From assembly GCA_002316385.1 (NCBI GenBank), contig DCDL01000063.1, positions 38,127 to 50,766 of the forward strand: a stretch of 12,640 bases of DNA, in the 5' to 3' direction. The stretch comes from Clostridium sp. UBA1056 (GTDB lineage: Bacteria > Bacillota > Clostridia > Clostridiales > Clostridiaceae). Under the pieces are notes generated by a model. That model was given only the letters and a program-made list of their open reading frames with translations, did not search any database and was not told the origin of the DNA. Within the stretch, counting starts at the first letter, position 1; each line of letters opens with the position of its first letter. Shown piece by piece: positions 6,628 through 12,640 of the stretch. Both the position numbers and the translations under genes were made by a program.

Positions 6628-7591
6628 AAAAATAATAAAAATATTAAGAAACATCCTTATTGTGATATTAGCATTACTAATAATTATCTCTGTAGTAGGT
6701 CAAGTCCGAAAATACTTAGAAAAGGATGATGTTAAACCTTTAGGTATATTTGTGAATGTTGATGGTAAAAAAATGCACGTATATTCTGAGGGTGAGGGAA
6801 AGAAAACAATTGTTTTAATGCCTGGCTTAGGAACACCTGCACCTTCAATTGATTTTAAGCCATTAATTAATGAATTAAAAAAGGATTTTAAAGTAGTTAT
6901 TGTAGAACCTTTTGGCTATGGATTTAGTGATAAAACTTCCAAAGAACGAAGTGTAGAAAATATTGTTGACGAAACAAGGATGGCATTGAAGGAAGCAAAG
7001 ATAGATGGTCCATATATACTTATGCCTCATTCAATATCAGGGGTATACGCCCAGTATTATGCAGCTGCTTATCCAAAAGAAGTTAAGGCAATAGTTATGT
7101 TAGATACAACATTAGTAAAAACAGTTGTAGAAGAATCAGATAAGATTGATTTTTCCTTTGGTAAGAAGCAATATGCTCTAGCTAAAGTAGGAAACTTTTT
7201 AGGAGTCGATAGGATATACTATAATGACATTTATAAAGATGAAAATTGTTTTTCTAAAAGTGATAAAAATGACTTGGTAAAAATGGGAGTTCAAAGTTCA
7301 TTTAATAAAACTATGAAAAATGAAGCTGATTTGTTATTAAAGAATTGTGAAACAGTAAATAAAACTAAAATATCAAATGACTTACCAATACTCAAATTTA
7401 TTGCAATTAAATCTATGAAAGATATAAATAATGAGAAATATACAAAGGTAATGAATAAAAATATAAATGAATTTAAGGGATTTATTAAATTTAATTATTG
7501 CGCTTTAGAAGGAAAGCATTATATTTACTATACAAGATCAAAAGAGATTGGAAAAGAAACTCGAGAGTTTTTGGCCAAGTATGATAATTAA
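6620..7591 (+). CDS. membrane-anchored alpha/beta hydrolase linked to module 1
   Basis: This is a 323-residue protein from GTG 6620; starting at ATG 6602 would add six residues. A basic N-terminus (LKKIIKILRN) is followed by one hydrophobic helix (about 11-28). The catalytic domain (about 42-320) is therefore probably held at the outer face of the membrane by an uncleaved anchor. The alpha/beta-hydrolase fold shows the oxyanion-hole segment LMPGLGTP (66-73), EPFGYGFSD (96-104), the nucleophile elbow PHSISG with S138, and catalytic H300 in GKHYIYY. The acid residue is not clear; D162 or an Asp near 268 are candidates. The elbow has Pro where Gly is usual. It overlaps the permease stop by eight bases and is followed by the terminator that ends module 1, so it belongs to this transporter unit. 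The substrate is unknown; a peptide, lipid or cell-wall ester are possibilities. Confidence 0.88.
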   Translation: MLKKIIKILRNILIVILALLIIISVVGQVRKYLEKDDVKPLGIFVNVDGKKMHVYSEGEGKKTIVLMPGLGTPAPSIDFKPLINELKKDFKVVIVEPFGYGFSDKTSKERSVENIVDETRMALKEAKIDGPYILMPHSISGVYAQYYAAAYPKEVKAIVMLDTTLVKTVVEESDKIDFSFGKKQYALAKVGNFLGVDRIYYNDIYKDENCFSKSDKNDLVKMGVQSSFNKTMKNEADLLLKNCETVNKTKISNDLPILKFIAIKSMKDINNEKYTKVMNKNINEFKGFIKFNYCALEGKHYIYYTRSKEIGKETREFLAKYDN

Positions 7592-7649
7592 TTATAGTAG
7601 TTTAAGGTGGAATAGAGAATTTTAAAGGTTGTGCTTTATCTCTATTGTG

Positions 7650-7689
7650 AAACCCTCGACAATGCAAAAATGTGTTGTCGAGGGTTTTT
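7650..7689 (+). terminator. strong intrinsic terminator ending module 1
   Basis: A 13-bp perfect stem (7650-7662 with 7675-7687, core AACCCTCGACAA / TTGTCGAGGGTT) is extended by four inner pairs, two of them G-U, closing on an AAAA tetraloop (7667-7670). A run of five T ends at 7689. It lies 58 bases after the hydrolase stop and separates the transcription of the two modules. Confidence 0.93.
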
Positions 7690-7791
7690 CTATTTATCTC
7701 TACCTATAATATCAGATTTGTTTAGTGAAAAAACTATCTCATGGAAGAGATGGTCAAGAATCAGTAGAGCTTATGTAGCGAATTAATTTAA

Positions 7792-7823
7792 TTTATAGTC
7801 TTATTCTAATATAAGGCTATAAA
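7792..7823. repeat. inverted repeat upstream of response regulator 2
   Basis: TTATAGTCTTAT (7793-7804) pairs with ATAAGGCTATAA (7811-7822) over 12-13 bp with a single G-U mismatch around a six-base loop. No T-run follows on either strand, so it is not a terminator. It may be an operator for the downstream regulator or a 5' leader hairpin. It starts with TTATA and ends with TATAA, as does the core of the palindrome before module 1. Confidence 0.5.
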
Positions 7824-7899
7824 GGGCGAATTTTAGGGATACTTAATGATAAATAATTGCTTTTTTAGAATTTCTAAGAAATAAGTTTTAATTTTAAAG

Positions 7900-7905
7900 T
7901 ATAAT
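7900..7905 (+). promoter_or_regulatory. possible -10 element of module 2
   Basis: TATAAT lies 25 bases before the ATG of the second response regulator, with no recognisable -35 at 16-18 bases spacing. If used, the leader would be under 20 bases and would exclude the 7792-7823 hairpin, making that an upstream DNA site. Weak evidence in AT-rich DNA. Confidence 0.3.
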
Positions 7906-7929
7906 TTATTATGAAGAGGAGTGATATTT

Positions 7930-8589
7930 ATGAAGATTTTAATAGTTGAAGATGATATAGAGTTAAGGAATGAGCTTAAATTATTATTAGATGATAATGG
8001 ATATGAAGCTATGATTTTACCTTCCTTTTATAATGCTAAAGAGGAAATTTTAGCTATTGATCCTGACTTAGTTTTGCTAGATATAAAGATACCAAATACT
8101 AATGGTCAACAGCTTCTGAAGGAAATTAGAAAGGAATCTGATGTACCAGTAATTATGGTGACTAGTAAGGATAGTGAGTTAGATGAGGTTTTAAGTATGA
8201 GCTATGGTGCTGATGATTATATTACAAAGCCATATAATCCAGCATTACTACTTCTACATATTGAAGCTTTATTTAGGAGAATGAACAAGATTAATAATAT
8301 TCAAAGCTACAGAGGTGTTAAGGTGAATCTACTAAAAAGTACACTAGAGAATGGTGATAAGGAGTTATTGCTTTCAAAAAATGAAATGAGTATATTTTAC
8401 TTCTTATTAAATCATCAGGGAGAAATTGTTACAAGGAACCAAATTATGAATCACCTTTGGGGAGAGGATAAATTCATTGATGATAATACCCTTACAGTTA
8501 ATATAACAAGATTAAGAAAGAAGCTAGAAAGTATAGAGCTTAAATGTGTTATTGAGACTAGAAGAGAGCAGGGGTACATTCTAATATGA
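7930..8589 (+). CDS. OmpR-family response regulator, Bce-type (module 2)
   Basis: This 219-residue regulator has a receiver domain (1-116) with acidic pocket E7/D8/D9, phospho-acceptor D51 in LVLLDIKIP, switch T78 in MVTSKDS and K100 in ITKPY. A winged-helix effector domain (about 125-219) contains LSKNEMSIFYFLL (148-160), the recognition helix DDNTLTVNITRLRKKL (184-199) and the wing EQGYILI. All activation residues are present. The start is ATG 7930, eight bases after AGGAG in GAGGAGTGAT (7916-7925); the in-frame GTG at 7921 overlaps that ribosome binding site and is unlikely. The stop overlaps the kinase start as ATGA, the tight pairing expected of a two-component system. It should activate the transporter genes of module 2 and perhaps those of module 1. 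Confidence 0.94.
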   Translation: MKILIVEDDIELRNELKLLLDDNGYEAMILPSFYNAKEEILAIDPDLVLLDIKIPNTNGQQLLKEIRKESDVPVIMVTSKDSELDEVLSMSYGADDYITKPYNPALLLLHIEALFRRMNKINNIQSYRGVKVNLLKSTLENGDKELLLSKNEMSIFYFLLNHQGEIVTRNQIMNHLWGEDKFIDDNTLTVNITRLRKKLESIELKCVIETRREQGYILI

Positions 8590-9602
8590 AGCTAAAGGAT
8601 TATTTAGGTGATAAAGCTATAATTATTTTAATGTATATATTTCTTATGGTTCTTATATTATTTTTTCTCGTCATGTTCAAGGCGTCAATGGCATTAATAA
8701 CATCTATTGCAATTGTGCTTTTTATTTTTGGAGCAATGATGATAGTCTATGATTATTTAAGTAAAAGATCCTTTTATAATGAGTTTCAAAGGAGACTAGA
8801 AGGTCTTGATAAGAAGTATTTAATAACTGAGATGGTGAATAAGCCTAACTTTTTGGAGGGGAGGCTACTTTGTGAATTCCTTTATGAAATAGATAAGTCT
8901 ATGAATGAGGATATTGAAGAGTACAGAAGAAGTATAAGAGACTTTAAGGAATATATTGAGCTTTGGATTCATGAGGTTAAGTTGCCTATTGCTAGCTGTG
9001 TTTTAATTTTACACAATAATAAGGCTGATGCTAATAAAAAGGTGGGAGAACAGCTTCAACGTATAGAGAATTATGTGGAACAGGTTTTATATTTTGCTAG
9101 AGGAGAAAATTCAGAGAAAGATTATCTAATAAAGGGTTGCGACCTTAAAGATATAATAAATACTGTGATAAAAAAGAATAAGGATACTCTTATTTTGAAA
9201 AATATAAGAATTCAAATGGAAAATATAGAGGTGCAGGTGTTAAGTGACAGTAAGTGGCTTGAATTTATTATAAATCAGGTACTTAGTAACAGTATTAAGT
9301 ATTGTAGTGACAAAGATCCAAGTATATCCTTTAAAGTTGTAGTGGAGGGGACTCAAAGTATATTATATATTGAAGATAATGGTATTGGAATAAGCGAGAA
9401 AGATATTTCTAAGGTCTTTGAAAAGTCCTTTACGGGAGAAAATGGCAGACAAGTTTCAACTTCTACAGGAATGGGATTATACCTAGCACAGAAGCTATGT
9501 AAAAAGCTTGGTCATAGTATAGACATAGCCTCAGTAAAGAAACAGTTTACTAGAGTATCAATTACCTTTAACAATGATGAATATTATGAAGTTTTGAATT
9601 AG
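8586..9602 (+). CDS. Bce-type intramembrane-sensing histidine kinase (module 2)
   Basis: This kinase of 338 residues has two N-terminal helices (about 11-31 and 36-57) separated by only a few residues, so no outer sensor exists. That is typical of BceS kinases, which report transporter activity. A coiled linker (60-120) leads to the H-box LWIHEVKLPIA (126-136) with phospho-acceptor H129, the following Glu and the conserved Pro. The ATP-binding domain has N-box QVLSNSIKY (231-239), G1 DNGIGIS (264-270), SFTGENGR (281-288) and G2 STGMGLYLA (293-301). Everything needed for kinase activity is visible. The ATG overlaps the regulator stop by four bases and lacks its own close ribosome binding site, so it depends on translational coupling; a weak AGGGG lies about 12 bases upstream. 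A 140-base control gap follows. Confidence 0.94.
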   Translation: MKLKDYLGDKAIIILMYIFLMVLILFFLVMFKASMALITSIAIVLFIFGAMMIVYDYLSKRSFYNEFQRRLEGLDKKYLITEMVNKPNFLEGRLLCEFLYEIDKSMNEDIEEYRRSIRDFKEYIELWIHEVKLPIASCVLILHNNKADANKKVGEQLQRIENYVEQVLYFARGENSEKDYLIKGCDLKDIINTVIKKNKDTLILKNIRIQMENIEVQVLSDSKWLEFIINQVLSNSIKYCSDKDPSISFKVVVEGTQSILYIEDNGIGISEKDISKVFEKSFTGENGRQVSTSTGMGLYLAQKLCKKLGHSIDIASVKKQFTRVSITFNNDEYYEVLN

Positions 9603-9742
9603 TATAGGTTACAGCGGCGTAAGGTAATGTAATATACTTCGATGTTTATGTACCTAATCTTTTTATATAATCAATATTGTAAGGAACAATTGTTATGGGT
9701 TAGTGAAAGTATTGAACCCAATATAAGAAAGGTGGATACAGA
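9603..9742 (+). promoter_or_regulatory. probable control region of the module 2 transporter
   Basis: This 140-base gap holds a TATAAT (9666-9671) without a good -35, as in activator-dependent promoters. About 45 bases upstream are the short inverted repeat TTAC-N6-GTAA (9609-9622) and an AGGTTAC / AGGTAAT pair (9606 and 9622). After the -10 there is a perfect ten-base palindrome AACAATTGTT (9685-9694), overlapping an ATTGT/ACAAT hairpin. A further 6-bp hairpin TGGGTT (9696-9701) / AACCCA (9715-9720) lies close to the ribosome binding site AAAGGTGGAT (9728-9737). The promoter function is inferred from position; the repeats are seen directly. Confidence 0.5.
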
Positions 9743-10510
9743 ATGTCAAAGGTATTAAAAATTGAGGGCATTAGTAAGTATTATGGAAATAAGTCTAATC
9801 TTACTAAAGCTATTGATGATATTTCATTAGAGGTTGAAAAGGGAGAATTTGTTGCCATTATGGGAGCTAGTGGTTCAGGAAAAACTACACTTCTAAATGT
9901 AATTTCCACTATAGATAAGGTGACAAGTGGTCATATATTTCTTGAAGATGAGGATATTACAAAGCTTAAAGGAAATGCTTTAAATAGATTTAGAAGAGAG
10001 GAGCTGGGCTTTATCTTTCAAGATTTTAATCTTCTTGATACACTTACAGCCTATGAAAATATTGCTTTAGCACTACAGATACAGGATGTAAAGGTTAAGG
10101 AAATTGAAGAGAGGATTAAGAATGTAGCGGAAAAGCTAGGTATCACTGAAGTGTTAAATAAATATCCTTATGAAATGTCTGGAGGACAAAAGCAGAGGAT
10201 AGCAAGCGCCAGAGCTATCATTACAAATCCAAAGCTGATTTTAGCTGATGAGCCCACAGGAGCCTTAGATTCTAAAAGTTCTAAGATGCTGTTAGAAAGA
10301 CTTAAAAATTTAAATGAGGATATAAAGGCTACAATTCTCATGGTTACGCATGATGCCTTTACAGCTAGTTATGCTTCTCGTGTAATATTCATTAAGGATG
10401 GAAAGATATTCAATGAATTCATAAGAGGCAATGACACAAGAAAGGAATTCTTTAATAGAATTATCGATATGGTATCATTACTTGGAGGGGATGCAAATGA
10501 TGTTATTTAA
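9743..10510 (+). CDS. Bce-type ABC transporter ATP-binding protein (module 2)
   Basis: This ATPase is 255 residues long with complete motifs: Walker A GASGSGKTT (41-49), Q-loop Q93 in FIFQDFNLLD, signature MSGGQ (145-149), Walker B LILADE (165-170) with catalytic E170, D-loop GALDS (173-177) and H-loop H203. The signature starts with Met instead of the more common Leu, which is tolerated in the family. The start is ATG 9743 after AAAGGTGGAT. Motifs sit at the same residue numbers as in the first module's ATPase, and an ungapped comparison gives about half identity, with most divergence in the helical region near 112-135 and in the C-terminal tail. The end overlaps the permease gene by 11-14 bases. 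Together they should form the peptide-sensing and detoxifying transporter of module 2. Confidence 0.94.
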   Translation: MSKVLKIEGISKYYGNKSNLTKAIDDISLEVEKGEFVAIMGASGSGKTTLLNVISTIDKVTSGHIFLEDEDITKLKGNALNRFRREELGFIFQDFNLLDTLTAYENIALALQIQDVKVKEIEERIKNVAEKLGITEVLNKYPYEMSGGQKQRIASARAIITNPKLILADEPTGALDSKSSKMLLERLKNLNEDIKATILMVTHDAFTASYASRVIFIKDGKIFNEFIRGNDTRKEFFNRIIDMVSLLGGDANDVI

Positions 10511-12566
10511 GCTATCATTGAAAAATATAAAGAAAAGCTTTAAGGATTATCTAATATATTTTTTTACTCTTATTTTAGGAGTAGCTATCTTTTATGTTTT
10601 TAACTCCATTGATGGTCAGAATATTATGCTTACCATGTCTAAATCAACTAGTCAAGCATTTCACATGATTGATAAGGTATTATCAGCAGTAAGCGTCTTC
10701 GTTTCATTCGTCCTAGGCTTTTTGATAATTTATGCTAATAGTTTCTTGATGAAGAGAAGAAACAGGGAGTTTGGCGTATATATGACATTAGGAATGAGCA
10801 AGGGAAGAATATCTAAAATCTTATTTTTTGAGACTCTTTCCATTGGAGCAATATCTTTAGTCATAGGTCTTGGAATAGGTATTGCCTTATCACAGGTTAT
10901 GTCTATTGTTGTAGCTAATATGTTTGATGCAGATATGAGTAAATTTACCTTTACTTTTTCATCTTCAGCTATGATGAAGACTATTATTTATTTTGGTATT
11001 ATGTACATCATTGTTATGATATTTAATACAATACAGGTAAGTAGATGTAAGCTTATTGATTTAATTCAAGCAGATAAGAAGTCAGAGAAGGTTAAAATGA
11101 AGAATCCATATCTATGTGTCATAGTGTTTTTGTTTTCCACAGTGCTTCTTGGATATGCCTATTATAATGTTACAACAGGATCAGGTAACTTAGTGGAATT
11201 TTCAGATGTAGCAAAGCAGATAATTTATGGTGTAGTGGGAACCTTTTTAATCTTTTGGTCTTTATCAGGCTTTATATTAAAGGCTGTAATGTCTATGAAG
11301 AACTCTTACTATAAAAAACTTAATAGCTTTACCATAAGACAGCTTAGTAGCAAGATAAATACAATGGTATTTTCCATGACAGTTATATGCTTAATGCTAT
11401 TTTTAACTATTTGCATATTCTCTAGTGCAGTATCCTTAAATACTACTACTAAGGAAAATTTACGACACAACGTTCCAGTAGATATTCAGATTCAAAAGAT
11501 GGCAGATTTATCAATAGCAGATGTAGATGGTGATGGAAATCCATACCCTGAGGAAAAAATAGAGGATTCTAAAATTTCCATTGGAGAAACATTAACAAAG
11601 ATGAATTTCGATGTGAAAGATAATTTAAAGGATGCCTTTGAATTTTACAGCTATAAAACAGAGGAGATTATCCTTAAGGATACTCTAGGAAGTACTGTCT
11701 CTAGTATTGAGGAGATCTTTCCAGACTCATATTTTTCAGTCCTACAGGAGTTAGTAAAAATTAGTGATTATAATAAGATAGCAGAGCTTTATGGATTGAC
11801 ACAGTATGAGCTAGAAGATAATGAATATGTGGTTCTTTGTAATTATGACAGTATGGTGAATATTAGAAATGAAGCCTTGAAGGCTGGAGCGACAATTACT
11901 ATAGATGATTATAAATACACTCCTAAATTTGATCATTGTGAGGATGGTTTTATCACTATGTCTTCAGAGAAGATGAATATGGGAATTATTATTGTACCGG
12001 ATAATGCAGTTAGCAAGGCAATGAAAAATCGAAGTTATTTAATTGCTAACTATAATGCTACTAACAAGGTGGATAAGCAAAAAATTGAGGATAAAATCTT
12101 AGATTTACACAGCAGCAGCTATGCACAAAATTCTGGATTGTACATTAATACTAAGATAGCAATTAATGATAGGAGTATAGGCATGGCAGCTATGGCTGTA
12201 TTCCTTGGAATATATCTAGGTATAGTATTTTTAATTTCTAGCGCTGCTATTTTAGCCTTAAAGGAGCTATCTGAGTGCTCAGACAATATAAAGAGATATA
12301 GCATTCTTAGAAGACTAGGCGCAGATGAAAGGATGATTAATAAATCAATATTTAAGCAGATTGGTGTATTCTTTGCATTCCCATTGATTTTAGCAGTTAT
12401 ACACTCAATCTTTGGAATACAGGTGAGCAATCTTATGCTTCAAACCTTTAGAAAGGCAAATATACTTCCATCAATAATAATGACAGCAGGTTTTTTAATA
12501 GTAATATATGGAGGATATTTTATTATTACCTATTTATGCTGTAAGAATATAATTAAAGAAGATTGA
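10497..12566 (+). CDS. Bce-type ABC transporter permease, FtsX-like (module 2)
   Basis: This permease has 689 residues from ATG 10497, with ten predicted helices at about 18-37, 60-81, 107-132, 160-178, 205-223, 241-262, 288-311, 561-585, 620-642 and 657-680. Its extracellular domain (about 312-559, nearly 250 residues) is some 40 residues longer than that of the first permease. FtsX-type coupling segments KRRNREFGVYMTLGMSKGRI (86-105) and IKRYSILRRLGADERMI (598-614) are clear. The outer domain contains a DVDGDGNPYPEE stretch (342-353) that matches an EF-hand calcium loop. GGAGGGG (10484-10490) is six bases before ATG 10497 and nine before ATG 10500; either fits. The frame is open upstream to ATG 10431, but that lies within the ATPase gene and would place a non-family extension before the first helix. 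No terminator follows within the window. Confidence 0.92.
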   Translation: MMLFKLSLKNIKKSFKDYLIYFFTLILGVAIFYVFNSIDGQNIMLTMSKSTSQAFHMIDKVLSAVSVFVSFVLGFLIIYANSFLMKRRNREFGVYMTLGMSKGRISKILFFETLSIGAISLVIGLGIGIALSQVMSIVVANMFDADMSKFTFTFSSSAMMKTIIYFGIMYIIVMIFNTIQVSRCKLIDLIQADKKSEKVKMKNPYLCVIVFLFSTVLLGYAYYNVTTGSGNLVEFSDVAKQIIYGVVGTFLIFWSLSGFILKAVMSMKNSYYKKLNSFTIRQLSSKINTMVFSMTVICLMLFLTICIFSSAVSLNTTTKENLRHNVPVDIQIQKMADLSIADVDGDGNPYPEEKIEDSKISIGETLTKMNFDVKDNLKDAFEFYSYKTEEIILKDTLGSTVSSIEEIFPDSYFSVLQELVKISDYNKIAELYGLTQYELEDNEYVVLCNYDSMVNIRNEALKAGATITIDDYKYTPKFDHCEDGFITMSSEKMNMGIIIVPDNAVSKAMKNRSYLIANYNATNKVDKQKIEDKILDLHSSSYAQNSGLYINTKIAINDRSIGMAAMAVFLGIYLGIVFLISSAAILALKELSECSDNIKRYSILRRLGADERMINKSIFKQIGVFFAFPLILAVIHSIFGIQVSNLMLQTFRKANILPSIIMTAGFLIVIYGGYFIITYLCCKNIIKED

Positions 12567-12640
12567 TTTTGACTTGATTTTCAGTACTTACTTTGAGAGC
12601 AAGGAGTTGAATTTTAGAATATAAGGCACTATCAAATAAA
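12567..12640. other. end of window, no feature recognised
   Basis: The 74 bases after the second permease contain no hairpin with a T-run and no supportable gene. An AAGGAG (12600-12605) followed by TTG opens only five codons before a stop. Transcription of module 2 may continue beyond the window. Confidence 0.6.

Larger units (their letters stand above)
7592..7929 (+). other. intergenic region between the two modules
   Basis: These 338 bases contain no supportable gene. They hold the strong terminator of module 1 (7650-7689), a hairpin-forming inverted repeat (7792-7823) and a TATAAT (7900-7905) just before the second response regulator. The remaining sequence is AT-rich and featureless to my reading. 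Confidence 0.7.

Noticed and set aside
10431..10496. Extended upstream start for permease 2
   Set aside because: The extra 22 residues come from the ATPase gene read in another frame. GGAGGGG at 10484-10490 correctly spaces ATG 10497 or 10500, and permease 1 starts at the equivalent point.
12119..12430. Minus-strand 103-residue frame
   Set aside because: It lies fully inside the permease 2 gene on the opposite strand; the hydrophobic translation mirrors the membrane helices of the real protein.
1..12640. CRISPR array, tRNA, rRNA, insertion sequence or prophage genes
   Set aside because: I looked for regularly spaced repeats, tRNA-like cloverleaf ends, transposase or integrase motifs and terminal repeats and saw none.

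Overview
The window is AT-rich (roughly 30% G+C by eye), with AGGAGG/GGTGAT-type ribosome binding sites, short intergenic gaps and mostly one coding direction. Its main content is Bce-type peptide-sensing modules. Together this points to a low-GC Firmicute, most likely Clostridium or a close relative. The species cannot be fixed from sequence alone.

Layout. Bases 147-617 (minus) encode a DUF985/cupin_5 protein. Bases 913-1581 (plus) encode a DUF4272 protein. It is followed after 11 bases by what looks like a decayed small gene (about 1593-1861). Bases 1862-2121 are non-coding and rich in symmetric DNA, including a perfect 28-bp palindrome. From 2122 to 12566 there are two complete Bce-type detoxification modules in tandem, each ordered response regulator, histidine kinase, ABC ATPase, ten-helix permease. 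Module 1 covers 2122-6627 and carries an extra membrane-anchored alpha/beta hydrolase (6620-7591) translationally coupled to its permease. A strong intrinsic terminator (7650-7689) and a 240-base leader separate it from module 2 (7930-12566). The last 74 bases hold no recognisable gene or terminator.

How the genes should work together (known from the BceRS-BceAB family, inferred here). The permease, with its large extracellular loop, and its ATPase bind a cell-wall-active peptide antibiotic or its lipid-precursor complex. The short-loop kinase has no sensor domain of its own and reads transporter activity through direct contact. It phosphorylates the OmpR-type regulator, which switches on the ATPase-permease genes from the gap in front of them. 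Both modules have such a gap (77 and 140 bases), while ATPase and permease genes overlap.

The modules differ. Module 2 is tightly built, with a 4-base ATGA overlap between regulator and kinase and a canonical kinase H-box. Module 1 has a strong terminator hairpin between regulator and kinase genes, an atypical H-box without the usual proline, and the added hydrolase. The two ATPases align without gaps but only about half of their residues match, so this is not a recent duplication. The most notable observations are the internal terminator, the altered kinase, the coupled hydrolase, an EF-hand-like loop in the permease 2 outer domain, the palindrome upstream of module 1 and the decayed gene.
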